DNA of 64,000 bases from Synechococcus sp. PCC 7335 (GTDB lineage: Bacteria; Cyanobacteriota; Cyanobacteriia; Phormidesmidales; Phormidesmidaceae), in the NCBI RefSeq assembly GCF_000155595.1, contig NZ_DS989904.1, forward strand, positions 4,271,987 to 4,335,986, read 5' to 3'. Numbering within the stretch: the stretch's first letter is position 1; the number at the start of each line of letters is the position of its first letter. A program made the translations under genes and the position numbers. Shown here in pieces: positions 27,186-35,430 of the stretch. The notes under the pieces were generated by a model, which saw only the letters and a program-made list of their open reading frames with translations, was not told where the DNA came from and did no database searches.

Positions 27186-28319
27186 ATGCGCGATCGCCTC
27201 TTTGGCAAGACCCAACGTCGGCTATCGATATTCTCTCTTGGTACCATGCGGTTCGAGTCTGCGGATGCGGCCGAAGCAGTCATCACGGCTGCTATCAAGC
27301 AGGGTATTAACCATATAGAAACGGCTCCAGCCTATGGCCAAAGTGAACGCTATGTCGGCAAAGCCCTAAAGCGTCTTTTTGCCAGAGGGGTGGTCAGTCG
27401 CAATCAGCTCACAATTACCAGTAAGATCGCGCCCACCGTAAAGCAAGTAGACGTTGAGTCTACTGTAAAAGCGTCTCTAGCTCGGCTGAACATCGACTAC
27501 TTAGACTGCCTCGCCATTCATGGCATCAATACCCAGCCACGTTTAGACGCGGTACGAGCCGAAGTACTCGCTGCGATCCCTCCCATACAACAGAAGGGAC
27601 TCATTCGGTACTTAGGGTTTTCGACCCATGCGCCGCTAGATATTATTCAAGAGGCGATCGCTACTGGCGCCTTCAGCTTTATAAATTTGCACTACAGCTT
27701 CTTTTTTCAGCGCAATCAGGCTGCAATTGCTCAGGCCCATCGGCAGAATATGGGGATTTTCATCATTTCGCCAGCCGACAAAGCTGGACTGCTCTATACC
27801 CCACCCGAACGACTCAAGGCACTTTGCGCTCCGTTTGATCCCCTATTGCTCAACTACCGGTGGCTACTGAGTGACCCTCGTATCACTACGCTTAGCATAG
27901 GTCCTGCAGTTCCAGAGGAATTAGACTGGCCGCTGCAAGTTCGAGATCTAGACGGGCCGCTCGATACGAGAGAGCAGCAGGTAATTGAGCAGTTAGAAGT
28001 AGCTCTAGAGACCAGGTTAGGATCTGATCGCTGCGCTCAGTGCCATGCCTGCTTGCCTTGCCCAGAAAGTATCAATATTCCAGAGGCCTTGCGGCTACGA
28101 AACCTAGCAGTGGCCTATGATATGCAAGGCTTTGGGCAATATCGGTACGGCATGTTTGAAAACGCAGGTCACTGGTTTCCAGGTCGACGAGGCGATCGCT
28201 GTACAGACTGCGGAGATTGTTTGCCTCGCTGCCCAGAACAGCTCAATATTCCCGACCTCCTAAGAGACACGCACCGGCGGCTGGCCAAAAAGCACCGCCG
28301 TCGCCTTTGGGAAGAATGA
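27186..28319 (+). CDS. Aldo/keto reductase with C-terminal 4Fe-4S ferredoxin-type domain
   Basis: This 377-residue oxidoreductase has an AKR barrel with the nucleotide and catalytic region ETAPAYGQSERYVG (residues 37-51) and YLDCLAIHGI. It is followed by a C-terminal iron-sulfur segment: one Cys cluster CAQCHACLPCP and a second CTDCGDCLPRCP, of 2[4Fe-4S] type. Fusions like this occur widely in bacteria and may pass electrons between ferredoxin-like clusters and NAD(P)H. The substrate is unknown. The ATG at 27186 overlaps a HIP1-like sequence in the first codons and has AAGGT just upstream. Confidence 0.92.
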   Translation: MRDRLFGKTQRRLSIFSLGTMRFESADAAEAVITAAIKQGINHIETAPAYGQSERYVGKALKRLFARGVVSRNQLTITSKIAPTVKQVDVESTVKASLARLNIDYLDCLAIHGINTQPRLDAVRAEVLAAIPPIQQKGLIRYLGFSTHAPLDIIQEAIATGAFSFINLHYSFFFQRNQAAIAQAHRQNMGIFIISPADKAGLLYTPPERLKALCAPFDPLLLNYRWLLSDPRITTLSIGPAVPEELDWPLQVRDLDGPLDTREQQVIEQLEVALETRLGSDRCAQCHACLPCPESINIPEALRLRNLAVAYDMQGFGQYRYGMFENAGHWFPGRRGDRCTDCGDCLPRCPEQLNIPDLLRDTHRRLAKKHRRRLWEE

Positions 28320-28834
28320 CAAATGAGAAATCAACAGAGCTACGTAAACTTAGACAACAAAAGGAGATAGTTTATACCCAATAGATGGAGAATACTACTT
28401 ATCTTGCTTGCTGTTCCTAGTTACACCCGCAAACACCCGCAAACGATAGGTTTCATAACTAGAAATTAGAGAATACGGAATTAAAGAATACAATTTTGTC
28501 TACTCTTTGTCTGAGGGAGTTTTTTAGAGGCCTAAAATATAGTCCAAGTGATAGGACTCTACTAGCATACGGCCAACTATAAGCGATAAAAAAGATACGT
28601 TAGTTTTACCATCGAATTCTTTTGTTGAGATTGAGATGCTTGTCTGTGTAAGCTATAGATTTTCTTCTCTTTGTTAAGCGGTACAAATAGATCTAATCGT
28701 TAGTATAAAGGAAGCTAAAAGCTTGCGCTGATACAGAGCTACATATCCAGCTTCATCAGCCTTTAAGATCAGCTTTTAAGACAGACAGAATATAGAAAAC
28801 TATGTGACAAAAAGATAGCAACGATTTTTTATAA
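28320..28834. other. AT-rich spacer with a tandem duplication
   Basis: This spacer of about 515 bp lies between two plus-strand genes. ACACCCGCAA is duplicated head-to-tail at 28423-28442, and an AGAATACGGAATTA-type sequence repeats weakly at 28460-28500. No ORF of useful length, tRNA or known riboswitch was recognised. A promoter and a long leader of the ferrochelatase-family gene are expected here. Confidence 0.5.
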
Positions 28835-28912
28835 GTGACTGCTACAAGCGTTCCATCAGCAATCACAACAGACAAAAAAGCAGACCATCGTCCCATAGGA
28901 TTTAGAAACCAT

Positions 28913-29893
28913 ATGACCTTCACTCAAGAACAGTACCTCTCTGGTAACGGTACCCAAACCGATGACCGAGTAGCCGTACTGCTGATGGGTTATGGCGAAG
29001 TCGAAAGCTACGAAGACTTTGCTAACTACAACGAACAAGCCCTTAACCTATTAACGGCCAAATTTGCGCCTGTTCCAACCTGGATTTACCCCCCTTTGGC
29101 TAAGCTATTAGCTATCTTCGACCTGCATGAGTGGAGCCATCAGCACGGCAACTTTGTCTCTCCTCACAACGCTATTTTTGAACAGCAAAGAACCGGGATC
29201 GAAACCTGCTTACAAAATCGCTGGGGCGATCGCGTCAAAGTCTTCAAAGCGTTCAACTTCTGTGCGCCTCACTTACCTGAGCAAGTGTTGGCAACCGTCA
29301 AGGCAGAAGGCTTCACAAAACTGCTGATCTATCCATTGTTAGTTGTAGATTCTATCTTTACCAGTGGTATTGCGGTAGAACAGGTTAACGACGCACTGAC
29401 TAAGCTAGCAGGAACAGGTGAGCACTGGTTAAAAGGAACTCGCTACATTCCCTCTTTCTACAACGAAGAGCGCTACATTAACCTGCTTGCAAACCTGGTC
29501 GAAGAAAAAATTGAGAAAGAGCTAGCAGTCGCCCACCTGCCTTCTCAAACAGGTATTATCTTGCTCAATCACGGCTGTCCTCACAAGGCGAAGGGCTTCA
29601 CCTCTGGGATTGATGAAAGCCAAAAGCTTTACGAGGCCGTTCGTGAAAAGCTAATACGCAAGTATCCTCTGATCTCAATTGGTTGGATGAACCACGACAC
29701 TCCCCTGATCGATTGGACCCAACCTAATATGGCAACGGCAGGTCAAAACATTATTGACTTAGGTGCCACAGCTTTAGTGATGATGCCAATTGGTTTTGCA
29801 ACCGAAAACCATGAGACGCTTCTAGATGTAGACCATATCATCCATAGCCTGCGCCGCAAAAATCCTCAGGTTACCTATGTTCAGATGGACTGA
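28913..29893 (+). CDS. Ferrochelatase-family (class II chelatase) protein, ended by an in-frame TGA
   Basis: The 326-residue open part has the ferrochelatase fold signatures: RVAVLLMGYGEVES at the N-terminus (matching the LLNLGGPE start of HemH), the His motif ILLNHGCPHK (equivalent of the catalytic SAH-x-x-P segment) and TENHETLLDVDHI (the HETL motif with the catalytic Glu). It may insert Fe or another metal into a tetrapyrrole, but it is divergent, so the substrate is open. The normal HemH C-terminal motif (LNdxPeFi) comes only after the stop codon, as VNDHPEFL, in the same frame. The start could also be the GTG at 28835 (26 more residues); the ATG has AGGA 12 bases upstream. Confidence 0.85.
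   Translation: MTFTQEQYLSGNGTQTDDRVAVLLMGYGEVESYEDFANYNEQALNLLTAKFAPVPTWIYPPLAKLLAIFDLHEWSHQHGNFVSPHNAIFEQQRTGIETCLQNRWGDRVKVFKAFNFCAPHLPEQVLATVKAEGFTKLLIYPLLVVDSIFTSGIAVEQVNDALTKLAGTGEHWLKGTRYIPSFYNEERYINLLANLVEEKIEKELAVAHLPSQTGIILLNHGCPHKAKGFTSGIDESQKLYEAVREKLIRKYPLISIGWMNHDTPLIDWTQPNMATAGQNIIDLGATALVMMPIGFATENHETLLDVDHIIHSLRRKNPQVTYVQMD
29891..29893 (+). other. In-frame TGA within a conserved region
   Basis: This codon separates TYVQMD from VNDHPEFLQM. The downstream residues match the ferrochelatase C-terminal motif, so the stop lies inside the family domain, not at its end. One base change would give Cys (TGC/TGT) or Trp (TGG). A selenocysteine codon, readthrough, a recent mutation or a sequencing error are all possible. 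Confidence 0.7.
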
Positions 29894-30226
29894 GTTAATG
29901 ACCACCCTGAGTTTTTGCAGATGGTCGCAGATTGGGCGGATTCAGAGATTCAGGCTCTGCTAGAAGCTGCGCCGCTAAGCGTCAATCCAGCTCTCAAGCA
30001 GGAAAGTGCTGAGCATACCCATCACGGTCATAGTCACCACAGCCACGGACATCACAGCCACGGGCACCATAGCCACCAACGTCATGACCACAGTTCCAAT
30101 GAACATAACCATAGTCACAATCATGACAGCCATAACCACGAACATGGCTCGCACAGTGAAAACGTCAACCCCGATCCTGAAGTAGCGTCTGCGGGGAGAG
30201 CAACCGTGCACGGCCACCCTCACTAG
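29894..30226 (+). CDS. In-frame continuation of the ferrochelatase-family protein: conserved C-terminus plus His-rich tail
   Basis: This is 110 codons in the same frame as the upstream gene with no further stop. Residues 1-25 (VNDHPEFLQMVADWADSEIQ) complete the chelatase C-terminus. They are followed by a tail of about 60 residues with more than 25 His in HSHHSHGHH-type runs mixed with Asp, Asn and Glu, ending VHGHPH. His-rich tails on chelatases and nickel or cobalt chaperones hold metal. If translated separately it would have to start at TTG 29915 or ATG 29921, neither with a good ribosome-binding site, which favours joint translation with the upstream part or a broken gene. Confidence 0.6.
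   Translation, partial: VNDHPEFLQMVADWADSEIQALLEAAPLSVNPALKQESAEHTHHGHSHHSHGHHSHGHHSHQRHDHSSNEHNHSHNHDSHNHEHGSHSENVNPDPEVASAGRATVHGHPH
29899..29927 (+). promoter_or_regulatory. SECIS-like hairpin just after the in-frame TGA
   Basis: GACCA (29900-29904) pairs with TGGTC (29922-29926), and CTG (29907-29909) with CAG (29918-29920). A small CC/A bulge lies between them and a T.G pair closes the outside. The 8-nt loop AGTTTTTG has G in its second position and begins 16 nt after the TGA. Those two features match the published bacterial SECIS pattern. A chance hairpin is possible. Confidence 0.35.
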
Positions 30227-30289
30227 CCGCTAAAATTCACTATCCTGTAGAGAGACTTCTATTTAGAGATATCTACTTTCTCTACATTC

Positions 30290-31633
30290 ATGCGCCTGTC
30301 CCTTTCTCGTCCGATGAAACGTCCGCTGCCTTGGTTAATGGGGCTAGGATTAGTTGGCTTGATAGGGGCAGGCGTAGTGGCATTTTCTGTAGCCAGGCGA
30401 GGGCCTAGCTACGATGTTGAGGCACTGACGGTACCAGTCGTAGCTAGCGAGCTCACGGTGCGGATTACGGCTAGTGGTAGCGTAGAGCCCATACGAACGG
30501 TGAACGTCAGTCCAAAGTCGGCAGGTATTGTAGAAAAGCTCTTTGTTGAACAGGGCGATCGCGTCACGGCAGGTCAGTTAATTGCCCAAATGGATCGCGA
30601 ACAAGTCGAGGCTCAGATGATTCAGAACCAGGCTGGTGTAGCCGAAGCTAGAGCCCAGCTTGAAGATGCACTCAACGGTGCCTCGGATACCGATATTGCC
30701 CAAGCAGAAGCGGCACTAGAGTCGGCCCGGGCTCAGCTACGAGAGGCTCAAGCGCGATTAGAATTGGCAGAAGAAGATCGCGATCGCACTCAAAGTTTGT
30801 TCGAACGAGGGGCCGTTTCGAGAAGTGCTCTAGACTTAGATGTCAGTGAGAGCCGAAGTGCGGCAGCGACTGTAGAGCAACTGGCTGCTCGGGTCAACGA
30901 AGCCGAGCAACGACTAATCGATCAGCAAAATGGTAGCGACGCAGAAGCCATTGCTCAAGCTGAAGCTCGGTTACTCAGAGCACAAGGACAGTTGCAGGGA
31001 ATGCAATCTCAGCTAGCGGATACTAACATTCGAGCACCGTTCGCAGGCATTGTCACTCAGAGATTTGCTTCAGAAGGGGCTTTTGTGACACCGACAGCAA
31101 CAGCTTCAGAAGTAACTTCGGCGACATCGACCGCGATTGTAGCCATTGCCAGCGGTTTAGAAGTCATTGCCGAAGTGCCTGAAGCAGATATTGGCCGTAT
31201 TCAGGTTGGTCAACCTGTTGAGATTCAAGCAGATGCCTTTCTAGGAGAGATTTTTGAGGGTGAAGTCAAACTCATCGCACCAGAGGCGATTGAGAGGCGG
31301 AACGTAACAGTTTTTCAGGTGAAAGTCAGCATACTCACTGGTACAGATCAATTGCGATCAAACATGAATACGACTGTTTCTTTCATTGGAAACAGGTTAG
31401 ATGATGCGATAGTTATTCCAGCTGTTGCTGTCATTACCCAAGCAGGTGAAACAGGTGTGCTAGTGCCGGATAGCTCAGATAGTACGCAGTTTGTACCCGT
31501 TGTTCTAGGGACTCAAGCAGGGGATCGAATTCAGGTTGTCGAGGGACTCGATGTCGGCGATCGCGTTTTTATCGATCTACCCCCTGGTCAAAGCTTAGAT
31601 AACTTGACCTTTGGCCGCAATCGGAGCGAATAA
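30290..31633 (+). CDS. Membrane-fusion (HlyD/MacA-type) periplasmic adaptor of an efflux system
   Basis: This 447-residue protein has an N-terminal membrane anchor (LMGLGLVGLIGAGVVAF) and a split lipoyl domain (GIVEKLFVEQGDRVTAGQLI and TNIRAPFAGIVTQR). Between them is an alpha-helical coiled coil of around 140 residues rich in Ala, Glu, Gln and Arg, and a beta-barrel plus membrane-proximal domain follows. It bridges an inner-membrane ABC or RND pump to an outer-membrane channel. No pump gene adjoins it; a MacB-type permease and ATPase pair lies at 54685-56719 and lacks an adaptor. Normal family length. Confidence 0.93.
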   Translation: MRLSLSRPMKRPLPWLMGLGLVGLIGAGVVAFSVARRGPSYDVEALTVPVVASELTVRITASGSVEPIRTVNVSPKSAGIVEKLFVEQGDRVTAGQLIAQMDREQVEAQMIQNQAGVAEARAQLEDALNGASDTDIAQAEAALESARAQLREAQARLELAEEDRDRTQSLFERGAVSRSALDLDVSESRSAAATVEQLAARVNEAEQRLIDQQNGSDAEAIAQAEARLLRAQGQLQGMQSQLADTNIRAPFAGIVTQRFASEGAFVTPTATASEVTSATSTAIVAIASGLEVIAEVPEADIGRIQVGQPVEIQADAFLGEIFEGEVKLIAPEAIERRNVTVFQVKVSILTGTDQLRSNMNTTVSFIGNRLDDAIVIPAVAVITQAGETGVLVPDSSDSTQFVPVVLGTQAGDRIQVVEGLDVGDRVFIDLPPGQSLDNLTFGRNRSE

Positions 31634-31909
31634 TTTTTTTGGCTTTGTACTTCGCATCCTTTCACAGAATATGAACAACATATGAAGATTTATCGCCATA
31701 GCACGTCTTAAAACAGAGCACTAACTAGGCTGTAAGCATAGGTATAGCAAAGGAAGGATGCATTCTTACTTTGTGGGTAAAGTCTTTGTAGGTAGAGTTG
31801 TCTGTTGCTCTATAGCGGTTTAAGCCGATGAGTATGGCCTAAACAACGCTACGAAAGCTTCAAGTCTCAACCAAGCAGACACTGCACTGTGCAAGAGGTA
31901 GATCAGATC

Positions 31910-32494
31910 ATGCACTCATCTATTCAAACGCTGCTCGAATCAACGTACGCAGCAGAGACAATTGGAGAAGCTAGAGATAGGCTCGGTAAAGTCTTAGAAA
32001 TAGACGGTCCGGCTGCGACATCAGTTACCCTCCGTGTGCTAGCTGATTCTTCCTTCGCTGAGAAGCTTGTCGCAGTTCGCAAGTTTCCTCAGTGGCGCGA
32101 CCAAATCCTCGCCGATCCAACTAATGCAGCATTCGAGCCTATGGATCAGCCAGGCGAAGATCAAGGAAATGCTCGCCCGGTTGCATCCACAGTGGCACTC
32201 GTTAAAAAGAGTAGTGTGGCCCTATTGCGCTGGGGGGCCGCCGGCTTTAAGAAGACAGATCCGGTCACAGCAAAGAAGCGAAGAGCTGCCTGTCTAAACT
32301 GCGATCAGTTAGTAGACTCGCCCAACTCATTTCCATATCAAGTAGCCCAACAGGTCTTTGCAGGCAGCGATCAGCGAATCTGCGCCGCTTGCGGCTGTGT
32401 GGCTGCCAAAAAAGTACTAATGGCAACAGAAGCTTGTCCGCTAAAAGATCCTGAAGATCCAACCCTGACCCGTTGGGGCGAACCTGTTGGCTAG
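31910..32494 (+). CDS. Unknown protein with C-terminal Cys cluster
   Basis: This 194-residue protein has an N-terminal helical part (1-70), a Pro/Gly-rich linker and a C-terminal Cys-rich module: CLNCDQL, then CAACGCVAAKK, then ACPL followed by DPTLTRWGEPV. Six Cys with this spacing suggest a zinc ribbon or iron-sulfur site. The family is unknown to me. The ATG at 31910 was chosen over the GTG at 31889 because AGAGG lies about 11 bases before it. There is no signal peptide. It precedes an MscS-type gene on the same strand, separated by about 135 bp. Confidence 0.75.
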   Translation: MHSSIQTLLESTYAAETIGEARDRLGKVLEIDGPAATSVTLRVLADSSFAEKLVAVRKFPQWRDQILADPTNAAFEPMDQPGEDQGNARPVASTVALVKKSSVALLRWGAAGFKKTDPVTAKKRRAACLNCDQLVDSPNSFPYQVAQQVFAGSDQRICAACGCVAAKKVLMATEACPLKDPEDPTLTRWGEPVG

Positions 32495-32545
32495 CATCAC
32501 TTGCATTGATGCACATGTATGCTCTACCACATTTACCTACGTTCT

Positions 32546-32571
32546 TATGCCTTTTGACCTATGCCTTTTGA
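32546..32571. repeat. Two-copy duplication upstream of the MscS gene
   Basis: TATGCCTTTTGA occurs at 32546-32557 and 32560-32571 (identical, period 14) in the leader of the MscS gene. Confidence 0.9.
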
Positions 32572-32630
32572 AAGTAGACGAAAGAACCATGAAACCGCTC
32601 ATAATTGGTGGCCAGTAGAATGTTTCGTCA

Positions 32631-34058
32631 ATGAAGAAGACTGTGAGAAAAGTTCGCTTTGGAGTTTGCCTTGCGGCTTTAACGATTGCTTTATCGGTTG
32701 CTCCAGTCTGGGCGCAAGATGAAGGTATACAAGAGGGCAGCATAGAGGAAATGCTACCTGTTGAAATAGAAACGGATCAGACAGAAGCAGCAGTCCCCCC
32801 CGATGACGGCGTTTACTTCGCCGACGTTATGGTTCGAGGTCAAAGCGTTTTCCAAGTGGGTAGTTTGGAAGGTGTTTCTGCCAGTCAAAGAGCTGCAGGA
32901 ATCAGCCGCCGCATCGCTAGTTTGTTGGATCGAACTCAAGGTGCAGTAGTGGTTACTGCTGCACCTGCTGATATTGCCGATGTCATCAATATAGAAGCAA
33001 ACGGTCGGATTTTGATGACCGTCACTGAGCAGGATGCGCAAGACTTACGACTGCCTCTAGATGTTGTTGTAGAAGACTGGACTGATGAGCTTGAGCGCAG
33101 CTTTGATAAACCACCTGTTGCTATTGATGTTGTGCAGCGGCTAAACGCCACGGTTCGTCAGCTTAGTCGAGATGCTATCAACAGTATTCCAGCGCTGATT
33201 GGGGTGTTGATTGTTATATTCTTCACGTGGCTCATTGCCAAAGGCGTTCGTTTTAGTGCTTTCCAATGGGCGCAGCGGACAGAGGGCGATCGCAGTACAG
33301 AGATTTTAATCGGTAGGCTAGGCTATGGCGCTGTTTGGGTAGCAGGCGCAGTTGTAGCATTAGGCGTCTGGGGAATCGATTTTGCCACTATGCTAAGCGC
33401 GCTAGGCTTAACTAGTGTAGCCATCGGTTTTAGTTTGAAGGATGTTCTAAGCAACTATATTTCAGGTGTGATCTTGCTAGCAGCTCGTCCTTTTCACATT
33501 GGTGATCAAGTCGTGATTGACGGCTATGAAGGCACTATCACCCAAGTGCAGCTTAGGTCGACTACTATCAAAACCTATAATGGCCGCATGATCTACATTC
33601 CTAATCAGGAAGTTTTCAGCGCCAGCATTACTAACAATACAGCCTCTAAATATCTACGCAGTTCTGTTTTTGTTGGCATAGATTATGAGGCCGATATCAT
33701 TGAAGCTAGAGAAGTTATCGTCAGAGCTATCTCGACCCTAGATAAAGTACAGCCAGAGCCTATCCCTGAAGTCTTAGTTAGCGAGCTGGCAGCTAGTACA
33801 GTTAACCTTGAGGTGCGCTTTTGGGTAGATTCCCGTCGTGCTGGCTTTCTAGAGACTACTTCGATCGTAGCTCAGAAGGTAAAAGAAGCCTTGCAAGAGT
33901 ACGATATAGAGATGCCTACAGAAATCTATACACTGCTACTAAAAGATGTACCTGAAGAGCTAAAGCAAGGCAACGGCAGTATCGTCTCTTCTAACGACGG
34001 GATATCACAGAGAGCCACAATATCTGAAGCTCAAGAGAATCCAGACTCTAGAACGTAG
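32631..34058 (+). CDS. MscS-family mechanosensitive ion channel
   Basis: This 475-residue channel protein has a Sec signal peptide (FGVCLAALTIALSVAPVWA), a periplasmic N-domain of about 150 residues (extra to E. coli MscS) and three transmembrane helices from about residue 185. The pore helix TM3 has an Ala/Gly pattern in LSALGLTSVAIGFSLKDVLSNYISG, followed by the MscS beta domain with PFHIGDQVVIDGYEGTI and a C-terminal alpha/beta domain. It would release osmolytes under membrane tension or act in envelope signalling. The stop lies 4 bp from the convergent AI-2E gene, leaving no room for a separate terminator. Confidence 0.94.
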   Translation: MKKTVRKVRFGVCLAALTIALSVAPVWAQDEGIQEGSIEEMLPVEIETDQTEAAVPPDDGVYFADVMVRGQSVFQVGSLEGVSASQRAAGISRRIASLLDRTQGAVVVTAAPADIADVINIEANGRILMTVTEQDAQDLRLPLDVVVEDWTDELERSFDKPPVAIDVVQRLNATVRQLSRDAINSIPALIGVLIVIFFTWLIAKGVRFSAFQWAQRTEGDRSTEILIGRLGYGAVWVAGAVVALGVWGIDFATMLSALGLTSVAIGFSLKDVLSNYISGVILLAARPFHIGDQVVIDGYEGTITQVQLRSTTIKTYNGRMIYIPNQEVFSASITNNTASKYLRSSVFVGIDYEADIIEAREVIVRAISTLDKVQPEPIPEVLVSELAASTVNLEVRFWVDSRRAGFLETTSIVAQKVKEALQEYDIEMPTEIYTLLLKDVPEELKQGNGSIVSSNDGISQRATISEAQENPDSRT

Positions 34059-34062
34059 TTAC

Positions 34063-35106
34063 TCAAATTGACTCGTCTTCTTCTCCTCCAGCCCCTAATA
34101 GTTCAGCAATTAGCTGAGTCTGGGGGAAAGGTTCTAGTAATAGTTTCTTAACCATGACAGTCAAAGGTAGTGCTAGAAAAGCGCCAATAGGGCCAAGTAT
34201 CCAGGTCCAGATAATAACGGCCAAAAACGTGACTAGTGCTGAAAGATCAAGACCTTCAGAGAGATATTTTGGAGCGATCACTAGATCAAAGAAATTGTTG
34301 ATAGCAACATAGGCGATCGCAAACAGAACTGCCTTTAGCCAGCCTAATTCGATGAGCGACAGCAGCAGCGGTGGAATTAACGCGATGTAGAATCCAATAT
34401 TGGGTACAAAGTTCAACAAGAAAGAGAGAACTCCCCAGAGCACCGCAAAATCCAAACCCAAAATTAGCATCAAGAAGATCTGAACCAGTGCCGTTAGCGC
34501 GCCTAACCACCCTTTGATCAACAGATAAGCACTAGTGCTTTGCGCAAACGCTTGCAATCTTTGAAGTGCAGATGGGTTTTTTCTGAGCCCTTTGCGTAAA
34601 CGAGCAGAGAAGCTAGGTGCTGTTGCCAGCATGTAGATGAAGATAATTAGAGTAAGCCCCACATTAGAGAACAAGCCCAAGACAGTCGTTGTTACGGTGA
34701 CTGACACACGCAGAATTCTCTCTGGCTGAAACCAAGTTAATTCTTGAATATCTTCTGAATCGATACCTCTTGTTCCTAACCACTCCCACAGCTCTTCTAC
34801 CTGGGATTCAATCTGGTTGATATAGGTAGGTAGCACATCTAGAAGTTGATTGAGCGAGGTTGTTAGAAAAAAAGTAAAGAACAATCCAACAATGCCAACG
34901 CCCAGTAGAATAACTAGATAAGAGAGCCATCTAGGTAGTCCCTTTTTCCTAAGCCAGCTCAAAAGTGGCGCGGTTACCAGTACTAAAAACAAAGACAGCA
35001 AGATGGGCGTGAGTAGCCCAGATAGCGCTCTAAGCCCTGAGACGATAAGCACGATACTAGCTAGACTAATTAATAGAAGCACGAGCCTAGGCTGCTGTAA
35101 GGTCAT
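34063..35106 (-). CDS. AI-2E/PerM-family membrane transporter
   Basis: This 347-residue polytopic protein has about eight hydrophobic segments. It has the AI-2E family arrangement: two N-terminal helices, a long soluble middle part (about residues 90-150), then VGLTLIIFIYMLA and the C-terminal motif LNFVPNIGFYIALIPPLLLS with GPIGAFLALPLTVMVK. Family members export AI-2 or act as Na+/H+ antiporters; substrates are unknown for most. The ATG at 35106 (MTLQQPRL) was chosen because the N-terminal 27 residues of the longer reading are polar and unlike the family. It converges with the MscS gene with almost no spacer. Confidence 0.9.
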   Translation of the reverse strand: MTLQQPRLVLLLISLASIVLIVSGLRALSGLLTPILLSLFLVLVTAPLLSWLRKKGLPRWLSYLVILLGVGIVGLFFTFFLTTSLNQLLDVLPTYINQIESQVEELWEWLGTRGIDSEDIQELTWFQPERILRVSVTVTTTVLGLFSNVGLTLIIFIYMLATAPSFSARLRKGLRKNPSALQRLQAFAQSTSAYLLIKGWLGALTALVQIFLMLILGLDFAVLWGVLSFLLNFVPNIGFYIALIPPLLLSLIELGWLKAVLFAIAYVAINNFFDLVIAPKYLSEGLDLSALVTFLAVIIWTWILGPIGAFLALPLTVMVKKLLLEPFPQTQLIAELLGAGGEEDESI

Positions 35107-35430
35107 ATTCGTTTCTCTATCTCTCCTCTCCATAGTAGCCACTGCTGTTCTGTATAGCGTATCAGGATGAGTATCTGGGTGCTCCATAGTGCCTCACATT
35201 GTCCATAAGAAGCCTCAGACTAAACCCAAATAAAGTGCAAGCTAATGAAGTTTCAAATTAAAACTACTTTGTTTCTAATTTAATTCTTATCTAGAACTAT
35301 CTACAGATCGGCGCTCAGCGTAAATTCAGTAGCCTACTACTCTAGACTCAGGCAAGTTCTAGTCCGCTTACTTACTATTAGATAGTAGGAATTAGAGGAC
35401 TGTTTCTTGGATAAACAGAAGCTTGAAACG
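35107..35430. other. AT-rich divergent spacer
   Basis: This 324 bp region lies between the AI-2E transporter (minus) and msrB (plus). It is poor in G+C and holds both promoters. I saw no RNA gene or hairpin of note. Confidence 0.45.

Noticed and set aside
30227-30289. Terminator after the His-rich reading frame
   Set aside because: No stable stem with a T run was found in the short spacer before the membrane-fusion gene.
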